Source: a virus
Length of the DNA stretch: 22,967 nt
Virus record (IMG/VR): IMGVR_UViG_3300009786_002043
Coordinates: 1 to 22,967 of that record
Direction: 5' to 3' (one strand)
Both the position numbers and the translations under genes were made by a program. The notes below the pieces were generated by a model. It was not told the DNA's origin. It saw only the letters and a list, made by a program, of their open reading frames with translations, and did no database searches. Shown in pieces: positions 7,304-15,254 of the stretch; the first letter of the stretch is position 1, and every line of letters starts with the position of its first letter.

Positions 7304-7835
7304 AGTCAAATAGTTGTTTAAGTAAACCTAAATTATATAGGTCATGAGATATAAAGGTTTCCCAACTATCTATGGAGCCTTTATCCTCTTCTTTATATTT
7401 ATCAGTCCACCTCAATATCTTATTCCATGGATCTCCATAATATCCAAGGACTTCTTCATCTTTATTTATATCTTTAATTACCCGATATAGGATTGGCCCC
7501 GCAGCGGGGTTCTTCTTTTTATAGTTCTTATGTAACGAATCTTTAATGAATTCTATTTCAACGTTTTGTTCTTTTTGGTCTATGGCATGATTTATAATTG
7601 CGGCAAATCCCATAGGAACGATTTGATGAGTTATTTCCTCATTTGATGCAAATTTATATTTATTAGCGTATTGAGTACAAGCGTGGGCAGTTGAATCCGA
7701 TTTAACCATTACTCCGATTATCTCTAAATAATTGCCTTTTTGTATTTTTTTTTGGGAAAATACACCAGAGCCAGCGCCTTCAATGGAAGAATCTTTAATA
7801 TAAAATCTAGGGTCAGTTTCACTTATAATAATCAT
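7302..7835 (-). CDS. SET-domain protein, putative lysine methyltransferase
   Basis: 177 residues, ATG at 7835. The order of motifs fits the SET fold. GAGSGVFSQKKIQKGNYLE (~20-38) is the N-terminal GxG-type SAM-binding strand pair. GFAAIINHAIDQ (~76-87), with Asn82-His83, corresponds to the NHS/NH pseudoknot motif. KDEEVLGYYG (~125-134) supplies the conserved Glu-Glu and a Tyr-Gly. There are no pre-SET or post-SET cysteine clusters, as expected for compact viral or bacterial SET proteins. Such enzymes transfer a methyl group from S-adenosylmethionine to protein lysines; the target here is unknown. Placement between tail genes allows modification of a virion protein or of a host protein. The upstream small acidic gene ends three bases before this ATG, and the next gene's ribosome binding site overlaps this stop. 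Confidence 0.8.
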   Translation of the reverse strand: MIIISETDPRFYIKDSSIEGAGSGVFSQKKIQKGNYLEIIGVMVKSDSTAHACTQYANKYKFASNEEITHQIVPMGFAAIINHAIDQKEQNVEIEFIKDSLHKNYKKKNPAAGPILYRVIKDINKDEEVLGYYGDPWNKILRWTDKYKEEDKGSIDSWETFISHDLYNLGLLKQLFD

Positions 7836-7838
7836 TAA

Positions 7839-8102
7839 TTATATGCGTCCTGATTCAATGGCTTCATTTACTTCTTCTAAAGTAATTTCTTTTCCAATAA
7901 ATTCAGAAAAGCTTTCAATAAAATGTCTTTTTATATCTTCGTTTAAAGATTTTTTCATAGTAGAATCATTTTTAGTAAATTCAATAGCATTACTTAAATG
8001 TTCTTTTTCCATTCCCCAATCAAACAATGCGTCATCAACATAAATTGCTCTACATTGGTCCCCAGTTTCTTCATCTTGGTATGGTTTAATGGATAATTTC
8101 AT
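7839..8102 (-). CDS. Small acidic hypothetical protein
   Basis: 87 residues if started at the ATG at 8102 (MKLSIKPYQDEETG), five bases after the preceding gene's TAA. A longer reading from ATG at 8135 adds MELAIVICLIN and overlaps the preceding gene by 28 bases. Neither start has a clear ribosome binding site. I prefer 8102 because the hydrophobic extension is coded by sequence shared with the neighbouring gene's end. Visible features are a short beta-type start (CRAIYVDDALFDWGMEKEHL) and a helical acidic C-terminus (SEFIGKEITLEEVNEAI). There are no catalytic motifs or membrane segments. I do not recognise the family. Operon position suggests a small tail or assembly-associated protein. Confidence 0.6.
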   Translation of the reverse strand: MKLSIKPYQDEETGDQCRAIYVDDALFDWGMEKEHLSNAIEFTKNDSTMKKSLNEDIKRHFIESFSEFIGKEITLEEVNEAIESGRI

Positions 8103-8107
8103 ATTGA

Positions 8108-8584
8108 TTAAACAAATGACAATCGCCAATTCCATGTAATTTGCATGGACGAAGTTTTAGTAAGGTCAGGGAAAGTAACCATGCTATATAAATCTCCATT
8201 GTTCATTTGAAGAGCCATTTCGCTCAATGCATATCCATTGGCTTCTGTGAAGGTTAAAACAGTGGTGAAAATAACTTGAGTTGTAGCATTAGGATCTACT
8301 GTGGAGAGCACTCCTTTGTTGGCACGAGTTACTCCGAAAAGGCCATTGACTGAATCAGTTACAAATTTAGGGGAATCTCCTTGTGTCCCTCCATCCCCAA
8401 ATAACATCCTTGATATAAAAAAGTCATAAGTATCACCTACTACATTGGCAAGAGAATTTGCCAATGCCTGTCTACCCTTTAATAGAACTGTATTGCTGAA
8501 ATTGACGGTCTTATCGGGACGATCATCATCGTATGTGATGATCATTTCTACTTCGCCCTTAGTTTTTATTTTATCTTTGTGCAT
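8108..8584 (-). CDS. Baseplate- or fibre-associated structural protein
   Basis: 158 residues. The ATG at 8584 overlaps the stop of the giant wedge gene as TAATG, with AAGGAG about ten bases upstream inside that gene's end. An internal ATG at 8545 (MIITYDDDRPDK) is an alternative start. Residues ~30-55 are helical (GRQALANSLANVV). RMLFGDGGTQG at ~59-69 and ALSEMALQMNNGDLYSMVTF at ~118-137 resemble a small beta-rich protein often encoded next to tail protein I. No enzyme motif is present. By position I infer a baseplate-to-fibre adaptor or minor tail component. The family resemblance is from memory and should be treated as moderate. Confidence 0.65.
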   Translation of the reverse strand: MHKDKIKTKGEVEMIITYDDDRPDKTVNFSNTVLLKGRQALANSLANVVGDTYDFFISRMLFGDGGTQGDSPKFVTDSVNGLFGVTRANKGVLSTVDPNATTQVIFTTVLTFTEANGYALSEMALQMNNGDLYSMVTFPDLTKTSSMQITWNWRLSFV

Positions 8585-11500
8585 TAAATGTTGTCTCCTT
8601 CAATTTCTTCATCATCAGCCCATTCAATTTCTAATGTGATATTTTCTTCTTGTGATATAGGCTCTTTAATTTGGTCATCGTTTGCATTTAAAGCCTCTGC
8701 TGCAAAGGCTGCAAAAGGAGCAGCGGTATCTGTATTTAGGGATATCACTTCATTTCCTCTTCTATCAATAAAATTAAAATCATGTCCTAAGTACTGATAC
8801 ATTGTTGGTTGTACATATGACAATCCATCAACTGTTTCTCCACTATATCCTTCTGTTTCTCCTCCATACCCAGCTTTAGGCTGTATGGAAATGTTTTCTT
8901 TAGAATATTTTAAAATAGAATATGTAACTGAAGTTCCTCCACTAACTTTCCAACTTTCTTCTGGACCATCAACATTTATTGTGGTGCCATCTATTCCTGT
9001 TACTTTATAATAGTTTGATCCAATTAACACTAAAAAGTTTTCTTTAAATAGATTGTCATCAACTACGATGGCAGGGGGATTTGAGCCATTGACTATGCCT
9101 AATCCTGTTTCATGATTAGAGGATGTTACAATTTTCATACCTCTATAATCCAGATATCCGGCTTCTGAATCAACTAATCTCTTATAAACATTAAAACTTT
9201 GCCCAGAGGCATCTCCAGCAGTATATCCACTTATATAAAATTGATAGTCTTGTGAGTCAACAAATCCTATTATTTTATATTCAGTTCCACTTAATACAAA
9301 ATAATCACTTGTGTCTGCTACATCTCTAATGTCATTCGCACCACCACCAGAAGGAGAGGAGTCAGTTATCTTGGCCCTTCTACTTATTGCAAGACTTCCA
9401 TTGTCGCTAGAAGACACATGATTGTTGCTATCATCTAAAATATTATAAGACAATGAAGATGAATTGCTTTTTGGCAATGCCTCAGTGGGGTCGTTGAGGA
9501 TAAGACTGCCATCTGACAATATGTTGGATATGGTATATATCCCATTTAAAAATCCCGCCTCTGTTATTTGCACTTTCCATGCGGTTCCTGTATAGGACGA
9601 GTCATTGTTGTCATCCCAATCTGTTTTTATTCCTTTTTCTATGAAATCAACCGTTGTATCACTAAATGCGAAAACATCATCTTGCTCAATAGCGGCTGTT
9701 CCTGAATAAGAATCATTTGATAACCTAAAAGCAAAAGATGATGTGTTTAAAGGCTCAGTTATACCAGATATATTGGCCATATGAGTGTCTGGACTGGCAA
9801 TGCTATAATTTCCCGCATTCGCAGAAGGAGACAATATCTTTAACACATTGGAGCTTGTATCTAAAGGTAATAAGTCGAATCTTACATCAGGTGCGTAGAT
9901 TACTATATTGTCATTAAACCCAGTTGCAGATTGACTTGATACTTCTGTGGTGGAAAAAGCAAGCATGTTTCTTTTTACAAATCCAGAAGAAGTTGTGGGA
10001 GAACCATTGACAAAATCAGTTTTAGACATGCCTGCCGTGCCAGAATCTGTAAGAGTGATCGTCGTGTTACCGTCCGGCCCGAAAGTACTTTGTGCAATGG
10101 TAACAACTGCGCCCTCAGCCGTAGCAGTGAATCTGGTACCAGATGGCCCACTGCTTGTGTTAATGACGTTCATCAAATTTGTAGCAGTTTGATCATTGCT
10201 TGTGTCGGACTCCCAGGTGCCATTTACCGAACTTTGAGATCCATTTACGAAATCATAATTAGTTCCGTCAGAAGCAATTAAATTAACCTTATCCGTAGAA
10301 TTAAGTTCAGTATAGTCAGTAATTGTTACCGTCCCTGTTGCTTGCGTGCTCGATGTGAACGCATTGTCGAACATTGCTCGGAAGAAAACTTTTTGCTGAT
10401 TACCCGATAATACATTTTCAGTAATGGAATATTTTACCGTTCCCTCTAAATTCTCTATTGGGGATAGAACAAATTCATTAAATCCGCCGGAAACATTCAC
10501 TTGGTGCAGCACAGAATGAAATGGAGTGTATTCTTTAATAATAGATTCTGCTTCATCGATTCTATCTGTAGAAAGATCCTTTATTTCTAAATCTAAATTA
10601 AATTTGCTGCTTTGACAATATTGGCATTTGTCAACAAAATACTTATCTAAATGGCATGGATCAGTGGAATCTCTTAGGCTACCATTATATTCTTCCATAT
10701 TATAAATATTTTCACTATAAGGGAACTCCGTCCTTATTTTTCCATAGAGCACAGGATCGTGAAAAGGATGACGATCCGGTATTAAGACATCAAAGAGGGC
10801 GTCGTCTTCTTCAATTAGTCTAACGTTCCAATTTTTGGGAGGATAATCTTGTAAATCCTCATCACGTTGATCCGCTAATGGTAAAGATCTTATGTAATTT
10901 TCTTTGACTTGTTCAGTTGAACTAGGAACATTAATAACTTCATATAATATTTTTACAAAATCTCCTTCTGACAATGTTATTGGACTAGATGAAAGCAGAT
11001 GACCCACCCAAGTCATCGTGGTTTCTCCTTCTGAAGTAGAAAAAGAAACATGATCATCTGTTAGTTCTGTATAAGATGATGACCCTTTTGGTCTTCTAAA
11101 TATACTGGTATTAGCTGTGCTGCCGCCTGTGAAATTTGTCTTGGTCATGCCGCCAGTGCCGGAATCTGCAAGAGTGACTGTTGAGTTCCCATCCGCCCCC
11201 GAAGTGCTTTGCGAAATAGTAACAACCGCTCCAACTGCCGATGCAGAAAATCTAGATCCAGAAGGCCCACTGCTTGTGTTGATAACGGCAGCTAAATTTG
11301 TGGCAGTTTGATTATTGCTTGCGTCAGCCTCCCAGGTGCCACTTGTCGAACTTTGACTTCCATTTATGAAATCATAATTAGTTCCATCAGTAGCAATTAA
11401 ATTAACTGCGTCACCTGAATTAAGTTCAGTGTAGTCAGTAATTGTTACTGTTGCAGTGGCGGCCAGCGGATCGTCCACACCACCAGTGAAGTCTGTTTTG

Positions 11501-13668
11501 GACATACCGCCAGTGCCGGAATCTGTAAGAGTGGCCGTTGTGTTTCCATACGTCCCTGAAGTGCTTTGCGTAATAGTAACAACTGCTCCAACTGCCGATG
11601 CAGAAAATCTGGTGCCAGAAGGCCCACTGCTTGTGTTGATGACGGTAGCTAAATTTGCAGCAGTTTGATTATTGCTTGCGTCGGACTCCCAGGTGCCAAA
11701 TGCCGAATCTTGATCTCCATTTACGAAATCATAATTAGTTCCGTCAGTAGCAATTAAATTAACCTTATCCGTTGAATTAAGTTCGGTGAAGTCAGTAATT
11801 GTTACTGTTGCAGTGGCGGCAATGGCCCCATCGCTTATGTGTCCCAATGCCACTTTTTCTAATACAAACATGGGAAGCCCACCAGTAAAGTCTGTTTTAG
11901 ACATACCGACCTCACCAGGGTCAGTCAAAACAATAGTTGTATCTCCGGCTTCGCCAGCCGAAACCTGTGTTATCGTCACCGATTCGTTGCTGGCAGTGGC
12001 GGTTAATTTAGAATTGGCGTTTAAACAGATCGCTAAATTAGCAGCAGTGGAATAGTTGCTGCCATCAACTATTGCCCAAGTTGGGGAATTTGTATTAGTG
12101 GTTGTGGTGGCGACTCCATTTGATGTGGCTGTGGCCGTTATTACAGTTCCATCAGTCGTAGTGATGGCAATGTAATGAGTGGGGCTGGAGCCAGACGATC
12201 CCGACCCCGCCAAGTTTTCCACTGCCTGAATAACAACTGTACCGCTTGATTTGTTGGCTATCGCATCTGTTTTAAATGACTCTTGCCAAGTATATGGAGA
12301 AGTTATTTGCCACAACTTTGTAACTTTCTTAAGCTCCATATCTGCCTGTAGAAAAGATTCCTTTAAACTCCCACTAGTGCCTTTTCGCTTGAATAAAGGA
12401 ACCGCAGTTTTTATTTGCCTTCTCCACAACGTTGGATCGTCGGATTTAAGCCTCAAGTTAAACATGTTACTTAAAAGATTTAATAAAGATTCATGAGTTG
12501 AATTGGCGTCCAGCAAATCAACAGATTGATTAGCCATGTCTTCTACAAATGTAAATCCTTTGGCTATAGCTTTATGAAATTTATCTAACGTATCGGGAGT
12601 AACATCTGCCGCAGAAAGTTTTGATTTGTATACCTCAGGAAGATATCTCTCTAACAAAGTTGTGTACTTTTCAGGATTAGTAAAGTGAGCAGGAATACTA
12701 GTTGTTAATACAGTACTTCCTTCTAAATTGAATTTTAAATAGGATGAAATTGAATCCCCGGCAGCATTAGGAGTCCATGTCCAACAAACGATGTAATCTC
12801 CTTCACGACTTTGAACAGGATTCCAATTATATTTAAAATTACCAAATTGATTGTTTCCATCTGCATCCAGAGGTACGTTTTCAATAAAAGCATTATCTGT
12901 ATCTGTTGATAGCCAAGCGGGATTGTTCTCATCCCCTAAGACTTTAACAGGGACAAGTTCGCTGTAATAATTCGAACTTTTGTTAGTAGTATCATTTAGT
13001 TCGGATTTTAATCTTTCAACTTCTTTTAATTGAGCCTTTGTAGGCAGGCCGCCAGCAAAGTCTGTTTTAGACATTCCTACGGCATCAGGATCAGTCAAAA
13101 CAATAGTTGTATTTCCGGCTTCGCCAGCATCAACCTGCGTTATTGTCACGACTCCACCATTGGCGACAGCAGTTAATTTAGAATTGGCATTTAAACATGT
13201 TGCTAAGTTAGCGGCAGTGGAGGATTCACTTCCACTGACTAGTGCCCAAGTTGGAGAGTTTGTATCAGTGGTTGTGGTGGTTCCGCCATTTTCTGTAACT
13301 GTTGCCGTTATTGTAGTTCCGTCAGTCGTAGCAATGGTAATGTAATGAGTGGTTGCCACCAAATTTGCTGCGTCAGTAATAGTAACTGTACCTGTCGCAT
13401 GCGAATAAGCACACGCAATGGCTTTGGCTTTTTCATATTCCGCTAAAACTTTAGAGTTTAGATGGTTTTCTTCAAAAATGAAAGGAGTCCCTGAAAAATG
13501 GTTTCTCCCTAAAGAATATATTGTAACCTTATCAACTTTATATGGATTTGAAATAAAGCATTCATCTGACCCTGGCGTGAGGAGTTCTATAGATACAATG
13601 TCTGCTATTGTTGGACTTTCGTCCAACTTTTTTATTTTTTGATTATTACTAGTTTTATTTATAGACAT
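8584..13668 (-). CDS. Giant baseplate wedge protein: tail protein I core with five inserted repeat modules
   Basis: 1694 residues, ATG at 13668, six bases after the gp6/J-type gene. Residues ~338-450 resemble the phage tail protein I family (P2 gpI), which joins the baseplate wedge to fibres: LERYLPEVYKSKL, FVEDMANQSVDLLDANSTHE, LWRRQIKTAVPLFKRKGTSG. A second core segment, ~905-1065, continues that fold (LPLADQRDEDLQDYPPKNW, ESIIKEYTPFHSVLHQVNV). Five ~115-residue beta-type modules lie at ~90-209, 474-598, 617-730, 736-850 and 1109-1224. A Cys cluster, C1005-H-x8-C-x2-C, could bind metal. The C-terminal ~470 residues are beta-rich without a recognised family. P2 gpI is about 176 residues and Mu gp48 about 190, so this protein is greatly expanded. 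The core assignment is good; module function is unknown. Confidence 0.8.
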   Translation of the reverse strand: MSINKTSNNQKIKKLDESPTIADIVSIELLTPGSDECFISNPYKVDKVTIYSLGRNHFSGTPFIFEENHLNSKVLAEYEKAKAIACAYSHATGTVTITDAANLVATTHYITIATTDGTTITATVTENGGTTTTTDTNSPTWALVSGSESSTAANLATCLNANSKLTAVANGGVVTITQVDAGEAGNTTIVLTDPDAVGMSKTDFAGGLPTKAQLKEVERLKSELNDTTNKSSNYYSELVPVKVLGDENNPAWLSTDTDNAFIENVPLDADGNNQFGNFKYNWNPVQSREGDYIVCWTWTPNAAGDSISSYLKFNLEGSTVLTTSIPAHFTNPEKYTTLLERYLPEVYKSKLSAADVTPDTLDKFHKAIAKGFTFVEDMANQSVDLLDANSTHESLLNLLSNMFNLRLKSDDPTLWRRQIKTAVPLFKRKGTSGSLKESFLQADMELKKVTKLWQITSPYTWQESFKTDAIANKSSGTVVIQAVENLAGSGSSGSSPTHYIAITTTDGTVITATATSNGVATTTTNTNSPTWAIVDGSNYSTAANLAICLNANSKLTATASNESVTITQVSAGEAGDTTIVLTDPGEVGMSKTDFTGGLPMFVLEKVALGHISDGAIAATATVTITDFTELNSTDKVNLIATDGTNYDFVNGDQDSAFGTWESDASNNQTAANLATVINTSSGPSGTRFSASAVGAVVTITQSTSGTYGNTTATLTDSGTGGMSKTDFTGGVDDPLAATATVTITDYTELNSGDAVNLIATDGTNYDFINGSQSSTSGTWEADASNNQTATNLAAVINTSSGPSGSRFSASAVGAVVTISQSTSGADGNSTVTLADSGTGGMTKTNFTGGSTANTSIFRRPKGSSSYTELTDDHVSFSTSEGETTMTWVGHLLSSSPITLSEGDFVKILYEVINVPSSTEQVKENYIRSLPLADQRDEDLQDYPPKNWNVRLIEEDDALFDVLIPDRHPFHDPVLYGKIRTEFPYSENIYNMEEYNGSLRDSTDPCHLDKYFVDKCQYCQSSKFNLDLEIKDLSTDRIDEAESIIKEYTPFHSVLHQVNVSGGFNEFVLSPIENLEGTVKYSITENVLSGNQQKVFFRAMFDNAFTSSTQATGTVTITDYTELNSTDKVNLIASDGTNYDFVNGSQSSVNGTWESDTSNDQTATNLMNVINTSSGPSGTRFTATAEGAVVTIAQSTFGPDGNTTITLTDSGTAGMSKTDFVNGSPTTSSGFVKRNMLAFSTTEVSSQSATGFNDNIVIYAPDVRFDLLPLDTSSNVLKILSPSANAGNYSIASPDTHMANISGITEPLNTSSFAFRLSNDSYSGTAAIEQDDVFAFSDTTVDFIEKGIKTDWDDNNDSSYTGTAWKVQITEAGFLNGIYTISNILSDGSLILNDPTEALPKSNSSSLSYNILDDSNNHVSSSDNGSLAISRRAKITDSSPSGGGANDIRDVADTSDYFVLSGTEYKIIGFVDSQDYQFYISGYTAGDASGQSFNVYKRLVDSEAGYLDYRGMKIVTSSNHETGLGIVNGSNPPAIVVDDNLFKENFLVLIGSNYYKVTGIDGTTINVDGPEESWKVSGGTSVTYSILKYSKENISIQPKAGYGGETEGYSGETVDGLSYVQPTMYQYLGHDFNFIDRRGNEVISLNTDTAAPFAAFAAEALNANDDQIKEPISQEENITLEIEWADDEEIEGDNI
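9998..10344. repeat. Repeat module E in the giant wedge protein
   Basis: Encodes residues ~1109-1224 on the minus strand. Hallmarks are TVTITDYTELNSTDKVNLIA, the NTSSGPSGTRF turn and closing GMSKTDFVNG. It belongs to the same subfamily as modules C and D but lies on the far side of the second tail-I core segment. Confidence 0.9.
10615..10656 (-). other. Possible metal-binding Cys/His cluster in the giant wedge protein
   Basis: Encodes Cys1005-His1006, Cys1015 and Cys1018 (CHLDKYFVDKCQYC). CxxC plus a Cys-His pair in one short loop is a plausible zinc or iron site. The rest of this 1694-residue protein has only five other cysteines. Confidence 0.4.
11119..11463. repeat. Repeat module D in the giant wedge protein
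   Basis: Encodes residues ~736-850. It is directly adjacent to module C and closely similar in DNA as well as protein, with the same NTSSGPSG turn and closing GMTKTNFTGG. Confidence 0.9.
11479..11820. repeat. Repeat module C in the giant wedge protein
   Basis: Encodes residues ~617-730, with TVTITDFTELNSTDKVNLIA and closing GMSKTDFTGG. It forms a tandem pair with module D. Confidence 0.9.
11876..12248. repeat. Repeat module B in the giant wedge protein
   Basis: Encodes residues ~474-598. It belongs with module A in a second subfamily marked by TNSPTWA, AANLAICLNANSKLTA and TTIVLTDP. It carries a short Gly/Ser insertion (GSGSSGSS) near its start. Confidence 0.9.
13043..13402. repeat. Repeat module A in the giant wedge protein
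   Basis: Encodes residues ~90-209, upstream of the tail-I core. It shares long identical DNA stretches with module B, for example around the TTIVLTDP segment, although the two are more than 1 kb apart. Confidence 0.9.
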
Positions 13669-13673
13669 TTTTA

Positions 13674-15227
13674 TTATTCAAAAGTAAATGTTATGGTAAT
13701 GGTGCCAGGTCGAATAATTTCGTAATATTTAGTAGTTACTAATGATCCTGAATTAGCATCATCATCTGTTGTGAATTCAACGGAGTAACTATCAATTTGT
13801 TTGATGTCGGCAATATCTTTAATTAAATTAGTTTCTTTAAGATCATCTCCCATTTCCCAACGACTTAAAGAAAAGAATTCATTAACTCTATTTAAAACTC
13901 TTTGTCGGTATTCATCAACAAACTTCTTATAAAACTTATCTACAGAGCAATCAATCGCCACATCAACAAGCAAAACGTCTCCGTCCCGTATGCAAACGAA
14001 GTCTGTAAACATTTTCTTTTCATCAATTTCTTCGTTTAAAGCAATCTTGAGTCCTTCGGAAGATTCTTCTAACGCCACCTCTCCTGCTCTGGATAAAATA
14101 TATAAGTCAATTATGTTTCCTGCGCATCCATGATTTCTAAGAATGGATGTCGCCTTTCCCACTTGCCCATTTGTGCTAGTAACAAATTGTTCAGCGATAG
14201 TTTTATAATCTAGACCAGTGACGGCTCTGTCTTGAGTTCTCAAATAAGGAGGAAGTTTTCTTCTAATGTCTTCAATTGTATCGCCTGCAAATCCGTATTT
14301 TCCATTGGTGTAATTTCTAAAGGTCGCAGGTATTGAATAATTGAACCCCGGCACAGAGAAGTTAGTTTGGTATTCTACAAGTCCAGCAATTATATTACCT
14401 GACGTTCCCCCGCCGGTTCTATAGGTGGCTTTTATTTCAGATGATGTAGAGGGTATCATTCCGGCTCGATTGTTTCCAAAAATAATAAATCCATTAAAAT
14501 CAGAATCGTATTCAAAAATATATTCTCTTCTAGGATTAGAATCTGTGAAATAATCCACTTCCGTCCATCGTACCCCATCCACATCAACACGAAGCGAATC
14601 AAATATTACAGGCCCTTCAACGAGCGACAGAGTCTGTCCTACTGCTCCGCTGCCAACGAATGTGTCTTGTACAGTGTTTCCTTCAACAGCAACTATGTTG
14701 GCGTTAACTACATCCCCCGCAGAGACAATAATATTATCTTCATAAATAGGGTTATTGTTTTCATCGGCTGGAAACAACTCAAGTCTGATAGGCGATCCAT
14801 CTGACACTGTGTTAATAGCAAAAGGGGTAATGATTGATAAGTCAGTGGTCAAAGGACTAGTAAGGCTTCCCGTCCACATAGAAGCAGCGCCAATTGGGCC
14901 AACTGGTTTTAAACCTACTAATTTAGACAACCTGAAAGCATTTTCTACCTCTGTGACTGTGTCGATGAATAATTCATTTACTATTTGATCCATTTTGAAA
15001 GAAAGAGTGTCCGCTAAAAACGCCCAGTTTTCAATTAGCATTATTGCTAAAGATGATTCCACAAAATCTGAGAAGTCCTCTTCGAAATTTTGTTTGATAT
15101 AATCAACCAACCTAGTTTTTAATGACCAAAAATCTTGACTAGTATAGTTAAGATTAAAAATAGGAGGATTTTTAATCAGTTCCGATTCACCAATAGGTGC
15201 TGCATCTCTTAGACAATTGTCAGGCAT
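13674..15227 (-). CDS. Baseplate wedge protein, gp6 / gpJ family
   Basis: 517 residues, ATG at 15227 with TTAGGAG about ten bases upstream. The N-terminal segment YTSQDFWSLKTRLVDYIKQN and LAIMLIENWAFLADTLSFKM (~62-81) is the helical start seen in T4 gp6-like proteins. The middle, FIIFGNNRAGMIPSTSSEIK then TYRTGGGTSGNI, is the Baseplate_J signature. The segment PPYLRTQDRAVTGLDYKTIA is the conserved helix and turn after it. The C-terminal part is a beta-alpha domain (VDVAIDCSVD, then DEYRQRVLNRVNEFF). gp6/J proteins form the inner baseplate wedge ring that controls sheath contraction. Length is between P2 gpJ (about 300) and T4 gp6 (660). It sits between gp25-like and tail-I-like genes, the expected W-J-I order. 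Confidence 0.9.
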   Translation of the reverse strand: MPDNCLRDAAPIGESELIKNPPIFNLNYTSQDFWSLKTRLVDYIKQNFEEDFSDFVESSLAIMLIENWAFLADTLSFKMDQIVNELFIDTVTEVENAFRLSKLVGLKPVGPIGAASMWTGSLTSPLTTDLSIITPFAINTVSDGSPIRLELFPADENNNPIYEDNIIVSAGDVVNANIVAVEGNTVQDTFVGSGAVGQTLSLVEGPVIFDSLRVDVDGVRWTEVDYFTDSNPRREYIFEYDSDFNGFIIFGNNRAGMIPSTSSEIKATYRTGGGTSGNIIAGLVEYQTNFSVPGFNYSIPATFRNYTNGKYGFAGDTIEDIRRKLPPYLRTQDRAVTGLDYKTIAEQFVTSTNGQVGKATSILRNHGCAGNIIDLYILSRAGEVALEESSEGLKIALNEEIDEKKMFTDFVCIRDGDVLLVDVAIDCSVDKFYKKFVDEYRQRVLNRVNEFFSLSRWEMGDDLKETNLIKDIADIKQIDSYSVEFTTDDDANSGSLVTTKYYEIIRPGTITITFTFE

Positions 15228-15254
15228 TTTTAACTAACTCCTAATTTAAACTTT

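Noticed and set aside
7463-7470. TATAAATA on the minus strand, matching the T4 late promoter octamer
   Set aside because: It lies inside the SET gene in AT-rich DNA, where such an octamer is expected by chance, and similar sites are not found before the other late genes.
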